Shown one piece after another: positions 6,301 to 11,603 of a stretch of DNA of 11,603 nt. Every line of letters begins with the position of its first letter. Within the stretch, counting starts at the first letter, position 1. This stretch comes from Oscillospiraceae bacterium (GTDB taxonomy: Bacteria > Bacillota > Clostridia > Oscillospirales > Acutalibacteraceae): assembly GCA_029012165.1 (NCBI GenBank), contig JAQXLO010000012.1, positions 1 to 11,603 on the forward strand. The letters are read 5' to 3'. The notes under the pieces were generated by a model, which saw only the letters and a list, made by a program, of their open reading frames with translations, made no database searches and was not told where the DNA came from. The position numbers and the translations under genes were made by a program.

Positions 6301-6328
6301 ATTATACATCTTTTTTGTGAAAAGTCAA
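6301..6328 (-). promoter_or_regulatory. Promoter of tRNA-Gln
   Basis: On the minus strand TTGACT (6328-6323) and TATAAT (6306-6301) are 16 bases apart. The start would be near 6294. The short leader to the tRNA contains a small hairpin, CAAACGAA/TTCGTTTG (6289-6282 with 6274-6267). No strong terminator lies between the operon stop at 6355 and this promoter, so some operon read-through into the tRNA is possible. Confidence 0.75.
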
Positions 6329-6354
6329 TACCTTTTTGTAATTTTTTCAAAAAT

Positions 6355-6912
6355 TTATGTGAGAATCCAGTACACGAGAAATCCCACGGACAGGAACCAC
6401 GTCACGCAGTACTTCTCCAGATAGGCGCCCGCAGCGAGAATGCAGGACGGCAGGAATGCAAACACTTTTCCGAGAACGCTGACTTGGCTGTCCTTGCCGT
6501 AGACGGACGTCCATGCGTGGCGGATATCCTCCGTGTACGGGAACAGACTGCACATAAAGGAGGCGCCGAACAGATACAGCAGGCAGTACAGCACAAACAG
6601 CGGGCAAAAACTGCCGGAAAGCGGGTCAATCACATCCACGCCCAAAAAGCCCAAGGTCACGGTACCTGCGGCAAATGCAGGAAACCCGACGATGCAATTC
6701 ATCACAGTCGGCAGCAGGCAGGCGAAGAAGGCTTTGGCAGGGGTTTGCGCCGGTGTCATGGATACATGACCGGACAGGACATTGCGGGAGACGTATCGGT
6801 CGGCGGCGTAGATGGGGATATGCAGTATGCGGCAGGTCAGATGCTCCCAAAAGCCTTTCATAAACGTCCCGGGGAAATACATCGCCTTTGTGAGTACGTA
6901 AATCCATTTCAT
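6355..6912 (-). CDS. Multi-pass membrane protein of unknown function
   Basis: The protein has 185 residues. ATG 6912-6910 overlaps the TGA of the upstream TPR gene (ATGA), and its ribosome binding site GGAGGTGA (6926-6919) lies within that gene's last codons, so translation is coupled. An amphipathic N-terminal stretch (about 1-32: MKWIYVLTKAMYFPGTF, FWEHLTCRIL) is followed by hydrophobic segments at about 60-92, 101-123, 146-163 and 167-184. Between them is a polar loop with FPYTEDIRHAW. I see no catalytic metal motif such as HExxH and do not recognise a family. It is the last cistron of the EIIC/oxidoreductase operon. Partnership with the membrane-anchored TPR protein is a reasonable guess from coupling. 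Confidence 0.8.
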   Translation of the reverse strand: MKWIYVLTKAMYFPGTFMKGFWEHLTCRILHIPIYAADRYVSRNVLSGHVSMTPAQTPAKAFFACLLPTVMNCIVGFPAFAAGTVTLGFLGVDVIDPLSGSFCPLFVLYCLLYLFGASFMCSLFPYTEDIRHAWTSVYGKDSQVSVLGKVFAFLPSCILAAGAYLEKYCVTWFLSVGFLVYWILT

Positions 6913-8201
6913 TGGATCTCACCTCCGTGGGAAAGGAAGATGTCCTCCAGCGTGATTTCGCCTGCGGCAAACAGATCTACCTGTGCATAGGGAACGTAGC
7001 TGTCCAAAAGCGCCTTATATTCCCGATACACAGCCGTATCTGCGTTCATATGGGCGCAGACTGCAATGGTTGCAACGTGCTCCAGTGTGGCAGTCGAGGG
7101 GCTGTAGGAGGCGACAAGGATGTCCTGCGCAGTTTTGCTATCGCCCTGCAGCATGAGGATGATGGCACGCTGACGCTCCATTTCACTGCTGGGTGCGGTC
7201 AGTGCCAAGGCACGCTCGTAGACGGTCAGTGCCTCGTCATATTTTTGCAGCAGCCGCAGTTCCGCCATGGTATAGGCAATGGAGGACGGCGCCGAGGCGT
7301 CCAGTTTCATCAGACGGTTGCACAGCACCAACGCTTTTTCGTACTCTTCGGCCAAGTTATAGGCACGGATGCCTTCGCTGGCATACAGCCACAGGCTGTC
7401 GGGCGCCATTTGGACGAGGGTGTCCAGATGGGCGCAGGTACGCTCCGGGTCATCGCCCAAGGAGTAGGACACGGAGAAACGGTAATATTCTGCCATATAA
7501 TCCGGGGTGTCGGGGCACTTTTGCCGTGCATCCTCCACCAGAGCGACCATGTCGTCGTAGCTGCCGGTGTCGCCGGCGGGCAGGGTATCCTTATAGGCGC
7601 TGACGCTTTTCTGCATCTGCTCCACAAAAGCGGCGATGCGGCCGTACTCCGTATAGATATCCTGCAAGGAGCGGGGGACGTTTCCGGCAAAATAGCTGTC
7701 GATGGCAAGACCTGCCTGATAGGGTCCGTTGAGCCGGTACAGGGCACGGATCTGCTTTTGCAGCGTGGCGGAACCGTTGGTGAAATATTTGCCGGAGCTG
7801 TCCGCAAACAACAGCTCGTTCAGCTTTTTGGCGACGTTGTACGAGTTTTCGTAGGCGCTGTAGCAGCCCTTCAGATCGCCGCTTTCCAGCGCCTTGTCGC
7901 CTTGAACGACCTGACGGGCGATCAGCAGGTTGACCCCCAGTACGAACACGGAGAACAGCATGACCACCGCCGCCAGCGCAGCGCCGATGACGGCGCCGGC
8001 CGGGATGGGATAGTGATGCATCTGTTCCAAGCACTGCGCACAATAGGTCTCGCCGTGCTCCACAGGGGCATCACAGCGTTCACACACGCAGGGCTTTTCG
8101 TCGCCGTTTGGCGTCGAGGGTGTCTCGGGAATGTCCTCCAAATCCTGAATGAGGATATCCTGTTCCTCGGGCACGGGGTTCGGTACGGGCTGATCGCTCA
8201 C
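6909..8201 (-). CDS. Zinc-ribbon, single-TM, TPR-repeat protein
   Basis: About 430 residues. I favour GTG 8201-8199 as start because GGAG (8213-8210) lies 8 bases upstream; GTG 8210 (433 residues) is in frame but itself overlaps that GGAG. The order is: an acidic, Pro-rich cytoplasmic head (about 1-37), a zinc-ribbon-like CxxC...CxxC pair (CERC and CAQC, about residues 40-57), one TM helix (about 67-95), then a long alpha-helical region with TPR-like repeats (for example ALESGDLKGCYSAYENSY, KALVLCNRLMKLDASAP, EALTVYERALALTAPSS). The usual topology for such proteins is zinc ribbon inside and TPR outside. TPR domains bind proteins, so it is probably a scaffold or envelope adaptor. It follows the oxidoreductase gene by about 16 bases and overlaps the next gene by 4. 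Confidence 0.85.
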   Translation of the reverse strand: MSDQPVPNPVPEEQDILIQDLEDIPETPSTPNGDEKPCVCERCDAPVEHGETYCAQCLEQMHHYPIPAGAVIGAALAAVVMLFSVFVLGVNLLIARQVVQGDKALESGDLKGCYSAYENSYNVAKKLNELLFADSSGKYFTNGSATLQKQIRALYRLNGPYQAGLAIDSYFAGNVPRSLQDIYTEYGRIAAFVEQMQKSVSAYKDTLPAGDTGSYDDMVALVEDARQKCPDTPDYMAEYYRFSVSYSLGDDPERTCAHLDTLVQMAPDSLWLYASEGIRAYNLAEEYEKALVLCNRLMKLDASAPSSIAYTMAELRLLQKYDEALTVYERALALTAPSSEMERQRAIILMLQGDSKTAQDILVASYSPSTATLEHVATIAVCAHMNADTAVYREYKALLDSYVPYAQVDLFAAGEITLEDIFLSHGGEIQ

Positions 8202-8216
8202 GTCGTTCACTCCAAA

Positions 8217-9254
8217 TCAGTCGAAAATAACGGGTTTGCCGGTCTTGGCGGACTCATAGACAGCGTTGACGATGCGGACGCTCTTGATGGCTTCCAGAGG
8301 AAGAATTTGCGGGTCACGGTCGTCCAGCACGGCCGCAATCATATCCTCGACCATGGAGGCATGACCGGTGCAGAGCGTGGGATCCAGCGCAGCTGCGGAG
8401 CTGTTGCCGGCGTAGGTTTCCAGCATCTTTGCTTCTTCGCCCTCTTCGGCGCCTTGGATCTTCCACAGCAGCAAGGTGTCGCCGTCGGCTTCGATAGAGC
8501 CCTTGGTGCCGTAGACCTTGATGCCGGTGTTCAGACCCGGGTAGGCACAGGTGGTGCTGACGAAGGTCGCCACAGCGCCGGACTTGAACTCGATCAGGGA
8601 AGCGGTGAAGTCCTCGGTCTCGATCTTGTGGTTGTAGATGCCGGCTTTAGAGGTGACAGACTTGACGTCGCCCATGATCCACTGCATGAGATCCACGGTA
8701 TGTACGGCTTGGTTCATCAGAGAGCCGCCGCCGTCCATCTCCCAAGTGCCTCTCCAGCCGCCGTTGTCATAGTATTCCTGGGTGCGGAACCACTTGACTT
8801 CAAAGTCGCCGTAGAACAGATCGCCCAGACGACCGCTGCGAACGGCGTCCAGGATAGGCGCCATATCCGCATTGTTGCGGTTCTGGTGGATAACGCCGGC
8901 TTTCTTGCCGGTGCGCACACGGGCTTCTTCAATGCGCATGGCGGCTTCGACGGTGATGTCGATGGGCTTTTCCACAAGGACGTTCTTGCCCGCCTCCAGC
9001 GCACGGACAGCAAGGTCAGCGTGCATACCGCTGGGGACACAGATGCTGACGATGTCGATGTCGGGGTTCTTGAGCATTTCGTCAAAATCGAGATAGGTCA
9101 GCGTGCCGGGATACTCCGCCGAGATTTTATCCAGTTTTTCCTGAATAAGGTCGCACACGGCGATCAGATCGGCACGTTCGGAATTGGCTGCGGCCTTGAC
9201 GTGGTTGACGCCCACGCCCAGACCGACTACTGCATAGCCTGCTTTTTTCTTCAT
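8217..9254 (-). CDS. Second Gfo/Idh/MocA oxidoreductase unit (internal start)
   Basis: The unit has 345 residues from ATG 9254-9252, preceded by GGAGGAA (9267-9261) with 6 bases between, a better signal than most starts here. It can be made as a separate protein whether or not the upstream frame reads through. Residues 7-18 (YAVVGLGVGVNH) are the Rossmann nucleotide-binding turn. VLVEKPIDIT (93-101) carries the conserved EKP. GGWRGTWEMDGGGSLMNQAVHTVDLMQW (in two parts, about 165-180 and 181-192) is the substrate-side motif, with His185 and Asp188 as likely active-site residues. This motif resembles the WlbA/inositol-dehydrogenase-like branch of the family, though the substrate cannot be read from it. 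The stop is 15 bases before the start of the TPR gene. Confidence 0.85.
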   Translation of the reverse strand: MKKKAGYAVVGLGVGVNHVKAAANSERADLIAVCDLIQEKLDKISAEYPGTLTYLDFDEMLKNPDIDIVSICVPSGMHADLAVRALEAGKNVLVEKPIDITVEAAMRIEEARVRTGKKAGVIHQNRNNADMAPILDAVRSGRLGDLFYGDFEVKWFRTQEYYDNGGWRGTWEMDGGGSLMNQAVHTVDLMQWIMGDVKSVTSKAGIYNHKIETEDFTASLIEFKSGAVATFVSTTCAYPGLNTGIKVYGTKGSIEADGDTLLLWKIQGAEEGEEAKMLETYAGNSSAAALDPTLCTGHASMVEDMIAAVLDDRDPQILPLEAIKSVRIVNAVYESAKTGKPVIFD

Positions 9255-10241
9255 GGTAGATTCCTCCGTTTTATGTTTCTGAAAATCCACGCCCATTTTG
9301 GCACGGGCGAGATCTGTGACAGCTAAGGAAAGGTCGGTTACACGGCGGTAATGCGCCGCCGATGCGCCGTCGATACAGGAAAGAAAATCGCGCAGTTCAT
9401 AGTACATATCCGTATGCGCATTTTCCGTTTCGTAGACCTCCTGCGAGCCGTCCCGGCGCAGAAGCGTTACCTTGTGCGGGCGGGACATACAGTCGATGTG
9501 GATGCATCCCTTTTCTCCCTGAATCTCGCACGGCAGCTTGCCGTCCGTGATTTTGGAGTAGGTGAGCTTTGCGAGGTGGTGGGGGTATTTGACCGTAACG
9601 GTGCCGCAGCCGTCGATGCTGCCATCGAGAAACAGACAGCTGCCGTCCACCTCCTGCGGCATACCGAACAGGTTCGTCAGCATATGCACGCAGTAGATGC
9701 CGATATCCATCAGTGCACCGTTGCCGAGGGTGGGGTCAAAGGCGTTTTCTATGATACCGTTTTTGAATTTATCGTATCGGGAGGAGTATTGACAGTAGGA
9801 GAAGTCCGCAAACCGAACCGGCGCAATTTCCTGCAAAAATTTGCGGATAACATCCAGTGCGGGCAGATGTGCCGGCATCATCGCCTCCATAAGCACCCGG
9901 TGGTTTTTGTCGGCAGCGGCGCACATACGGGCAAAGCCCTCCCGGTCGGGGGCTGCGGGCTTTTCTACAAGAACGTGTTTTCCGCCCTCCAGCAGGGCAA
10001 CTGCCTGTGCTTCATGGCAGGCGTTGGGGCTGGCAATGTAGACAAAATCTATGTCGGGGTCTGCGGCCAGCGCCGACAGATCTGTATAGATGCGTTCGGC
10101 GCCATGCTTGTCGGCGTACGCTTTTGCAGTGTCCTCCCGGCGGGAATAGACGCCCAGCAGATGCATGTGCGCACATTCGGCACAGCTTTCCAAAAAAGAG
10201 TCCACAACAAAGTTGCGTCCGATGACTGCGAAATTTTTCAT
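8217..10241 (-). CDS. Two Gfo/Idh/MocA oxidoreductases in one continuous frame (fusion or lost stop)
   Basis: The frame has 674 residues. ATG 10241-10239 overlaps the TGA of the EIIC gene (ATGA). Residues 1-329 form one complete oxidoreductase: an N-terminal Rossmann segment (AVIGRNFVVDSFLE, an atypical glycine motif), GKHVLVEKPAA at 88-97 with the family EKP lysine, and GALMDIGIYCVHM at 175-187. Residues 330-674 form a second complete one. Single-domain members are about 320-350 residues, so this equals two family lengths. The junction looks like a former gene boundary: an ideal GGAGGAA and ATG for the second unit lie inside the linker, and one extra T in the TTTT run near 9287-9290 would give the stop FSET-TAA. 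Family members oxidise or reduce sugars and polyols with NAD(P); the substrate is unknown. A genuine fusion, a recent deletion or a sequencing indel all remain possible. Confidence 0.85.
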   Translation of the reverse strand: MKNFAVIGRNFVVDSFLESCAECAHMHLLGVYSRREDTAKAYADKHGAERIYTDLSALAADPDIDFVYIASPNACHEAQAVALLEGGKHVLVEKPAAPDREGFARMCAAADKNHRVLMEAMMPAHLPALDVIRKFLQEIAPVRFADFSYCQYSSRYDKFKNGIIENAFDPTLGNGALMDIGIYCVHMLTNLFGMPQEVDGSCLFLDGSIDGCGTVTVKYPHHLAKLTYSKITDGKLPCEIQGEKGCIHIDCMSRPHKVTLLRRDGSQEVYETENAHTDMYYELRDFLSCIDGASAAHYRRVTDLSLAVTDLARAKMGVDFQKHKTEESTMKKKAGYAVVGLGVGVNHVKAAANSERADLIAVCDLIQEKLDKISAEYPGTLTYLDFDEMLKNPDIDIVSICVPSGMHADLAVRALEAGKNVLVEKPIDITVEAAMRIEEARVRTGKKAGVIHQNRNNADMAPILDAVRSGRLGDLFYGDFEVKWFRTQEYYDNGGWRGTWEMDGGGSLMNQAVHTVDLMQWIMGDVKSVTSKAGIYNHKIETEDFTASLIEFKSGAVATFVSTTCAYPGLNTGIKVYGTKGSIEADGDTLLLWKIQGAEEGEEAKMLETYAGNSSAAALDPTLCTGHASMVEDMIAAVLDDRDPQILPLEAIKSVRIVNAVYESAKTGKPVIFD

Positions 10242-11329
10242 GAATGCACATCCAGTTTCAGGTCATTTTCACGGATGAGCCCGGCTTTGCGCATGGGCTC
10301 GGCGATCAGGAGCGTCAGCAGTGCGGGCGCAATGAAATACAGCCCGATGACCTCAACGAGAATCACCGTCGGCTTGACGCCGGCGTCGAGCATGGTCTGG
10401 TACGTCATAAGGGGACCGATCAGACCGGAGGTGCCCATACCGGCGCCGGTGGAATTGCACTGCATGGAAAGCAGTGTGGACACGGGTCCGAGAATGGCGG
10501 ATGCGAGTATAGGCGGCAGCCAGATCAGCGGCCGCTTGACGATATTGGGCATTTGGAGCATGGAGGTGCCGATACCCTGAGCGATCAGACCGCCGAAGCG
10601 GTTTTCACGGTAGCTCATGACGGCGAAGCCGACCATCTGTGTGCAGCATCCGATGCAGGCAGCACCGGCCGCAGTGCCGGAAAGGCTGAGAATCACGCCG
10701 ATGGCGGCGGAGCTGATGGGCAGCGTCAGCGCCATGCCCATGAGCACGGAGACAACCACGCCCATGAGGATCGGTTTTTGCACGGTGCCCCAGTTGATCA
10801 GTGCACCGAAGGAGGTCATCAGGTTGGAGATGGGGGTGCCGATCAGCAGTCCCACGGCAGAGCCGGAGCCGATGGCGACCAGGGGTGTGAGAAGAATGTC
10901 CAGCTTGGTTTTGCCGGAAACCAGTGCGCCCAGTTCTGCGGCGGTGAAGGCGGCAAGAAATGCGCCCAGCGGTTCTCCGGGACCGGAGAGCACCACGGCG
11001 CCGTCCACAAGAACCGTGCCGGCGGTGAGCTTGGCGGCAAAGGCGCCCACAAGACCTGCTACGCCGCAGGATACGGTGACCAGCGGAGAACGCTCGTATT
11101 TGCGGGCGATGCCGACACCGATCCCGGCGCCGGTCAGCGCTTTGGCCAGAGAAGCAACGGAGCCGACGTAAAAGGCGATGCTGCCGCTCAGAAAGGCGGC
11201 GACCTGGGAGAGAATGGTGCCAACGATCAGCGTGGAAAACAAACCCAGCGCCATGCCGGAAAGTCCGTCGATAAAAACGTGGCGCAAATATTGAATGATC
11301 CGGGACACGATCCCCGTTCGCTCTTTCAA
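10238..11329 (-). CDS. PTS EIIC-type (PTS_EIIC_2-like) multi-pass membrane transporter
   Basis: Start TTG 11329-11327 is chosen because AAGGGGAAG (11344-11336) lies 6 bases upstream and the promoter predicts a transcript start near 11354. The longer TTG at 11350 would leave almost no leader. The protein has about 363 residues and is strongly hydrophobic, with roughly 8-10 segments rich in Gly, Ala and Ser, for example the GIGVGIARK, SGPGEPLGAFLAAF and CNSTGAGMGTSGLIGP motifs. The pattern matches the stand-alone EIIC-like family (PTS_EIIC_2), which carries the sugar-translocating domain without fused EIIA/EIIB. No phosphocarrier domain is in the window. It heads the operon and overlaps the oxidoreductase start by 4 bases, suggesting transport of the compound those enzymes oxidise. 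The family call comes from recognition, not a search. Confidence 0.8.
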   Translation of the reverse strand: MKERTGIVSRIIQYLRHVFIDGLSGMALGLFSTLIVGTILSQVAAFLSGSIAFYVGSVASLAKALTGAGIGVGIARKYERSPLVTVSCGVAGLVGAFAAKLTAGTVLVDGAVVLSGPGEPLGAFLAAFTAAELGALVSGKTKLDILLTPLVAIGSGSAVGLLIGTPISNLMTSFGALINWGTVQKPILMGVVVSVLMGMALTLPISSAAIGVILSLSGTAAGAACIGCCTQMVGFAVMSYRENRFGGLIAQGIGTSMLQMPNIVKRPLIWLPPILASAILGPVSTLLSMQCNSTGAGMGTSGLIGPLMTYQTMLDAGVKPTVILVEVIGLYFIAPALLTLLIAEPMRKAGLIRENDLKLDVHS

Positions 11330-11360
11330 ATCAATCTTCCCCTTATACAAGCATAGGAAA

Positions 11361-11389
11361 ATTATAGCACAATATCTTTTCTATGTCAA
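11361..11389 (-). promoter_or_regulatory. Sigma-A promoter of the EIIC/oxidoreductase operon
   Basis: On the minus strand TTGACA (11389-11384) and TATAAT (11366-11361) are perfect consensus hexamers with a 17-base spacer. Start near 11354. The next minus-strand promoter I see is that of the tRNA at 6328, so the five cistrons down to 6355 probably share this one. A consensus promoter suggests high basal activity or an unseen repressor; no obvious operator palindrome overlaps it. Confidence 0.88.
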
Positions 11390-11413
11390 ATTTTAGGTTC
11401 ACCACGGTTTTTT

Positions 11414-11471
11414 GGATCTCTGTTTCGCACTGGGGAATCCCCGGCGAGGGTACCCTGCGCCAAAAAAGTCC
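11414..11471 (-). repeat. Dispersed intergenic repeat, right copy (inverted relative to left)
   Basis: The reverse complement of this segment aligns without gaps to 127-184 at about 46 of 58 positions, with the core ACCCTCGCCGGGG and AGTGCGAA-type arms conserved. It lies directly upstream of the operon promoter. It is not a coding region; the short frame reading YPRRGF through it mirrors NPRRGF in the left copy. Confidence 0.55.
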
Positions 11472-11563
11472 GGCGAAAGTTTGGTTTTACAAAGCGAAAG
11501 CCCTCCCTGCGAGGGAGGGTGGCGAGGCGTCAGCCTCGTCGGGAGGGTTTTTCGCCGACTTTT
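11464..11563. repeat. MITE-like palindromic element with terminal inverted repeats
   Basis: Outer arms AAAAGTCCGGCGAAA (11464-11478) and TTTCGCCGACTTTT (11550-11563) are inverted repeats differing by one base. Inside are two further perfect hairpins: CCCTCCCTGCGAGGGAGGG (11501-11519) and CGAGGC-GTCA-GCCTCG (11523-11538), followed by GGGAGGG. This nested structure of about 100 bases without coding capacity is that of a miniature repeat element. I see no clear target-site duplication. Confidence 0.55.
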
Positions 11564-11603
11564 GCTGTCTGCTTGCGGCGGCATTTTGAACCCCTCAGTC
11601 TGC

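Noticed and set aside
6912..9326. An 804-codon open frame on the plus strand across the operon
   Set aside because: It is antisense to the TPR and oxidoreductase genes, has repetitive Gly/Val/His-rich composition, and arises from GC-rich codon use on the other strand; the minus-strand genes have recognisable domains and ribosome binding sites.
9351..10580. A 409-codon plus-strand frame
   Set aside because: It spans antisense across two well-supported minus-strand genes and has no plausible domain.
10244..11356. A 370-codon plus-strand frame antisense to the EIIC gene
   Set aside because: Its composition (Gly, His, Gln, Asp rich, no hydrophobic core) is that of a shadow frame; it also runs across the operon promoter's downstream edge.

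Overview
The window looks like chromosome from a gut-type Bacillota in the Oscillospiraceae/Ruminococcaceae range. The evidence is an S-box (SAM-I type) riboswitch, sigma-A promoters close to TTGACA-17-TATAAT, GGAGG ribosome binding sites, TTG/GTG starts, and GC-rich palindromic intergenic repeats at both ends of a kind that I recall being common in such genomes. TGA behaves as a stop throughout. No genus can be fixed from this sequence alone.

Layout. (1) 1-408: no confident gene; a hairpin-rich dispersed repeat (about 107-184), then an AT-rich promoter/operator region. (2) 409-5558, plus strand, AT-rich and probably acquired: a large secreted DNRLRE/RHS-repeat protein broken by three single-base frame changes, a 4-TM membrane protein 11 bases behind it (candidate immunity protein), then two small membrane/secreted proteins whose promoter resembles the one ahead of the RHS gene. 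(3) 5564-5603: a bidirectional terminator closing the island. (4) 5604-6112, minus strand: a sigma-A promoter, a SAM riboswitch with a mutually exclusive antiterminator/terminator, and the single gene it controls, a 102-residue protein of unknown function. (5) 6149-6328: tRNA-Gln(CTG) with its own promoter and terminator, minus strand. (6) 6355-11389, minus strand, GC-rich: a five-cistron operon from one strong promoter: PTS EIIC-type membrane protein, two Gfo/Idh/MocA oxidoreductases (currently one continuous frame), a zinc-ribbon/TM/TPR protein, and a multi-pass membrane protein. Junctions are ATGA overlaps or very short gaps. (7) 11390-11603: a second, inverted copy of the left-end repeat and a small MITE-like element.

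How the genes may work together. The operon looks like an uptake-and-oxidation unit for an unidentified sugar or polyol (EIIC plus two NAD(P)-dependent dehydrogenases), with two envelope proteins attached; no EIIA or EIIB lies in the window. The RHS block looks like a polymorphic-toxin or surface RHS module with a variable, hydrophobic, glycine-rich C-terminal tip and an adjacent membrane protein, now decaying, phase-switched, or carrying sequencing indels.

Most notable points: a compact SAM riboswitch lacking P4, complete with promoter and expression platform, controlling one uncharacterised small gene; clustered single-base frame breaks, mostly at or near short homopolymers; and near-identical promoter/palindrome modules ahead of the RHS gene and the small-protein pair.
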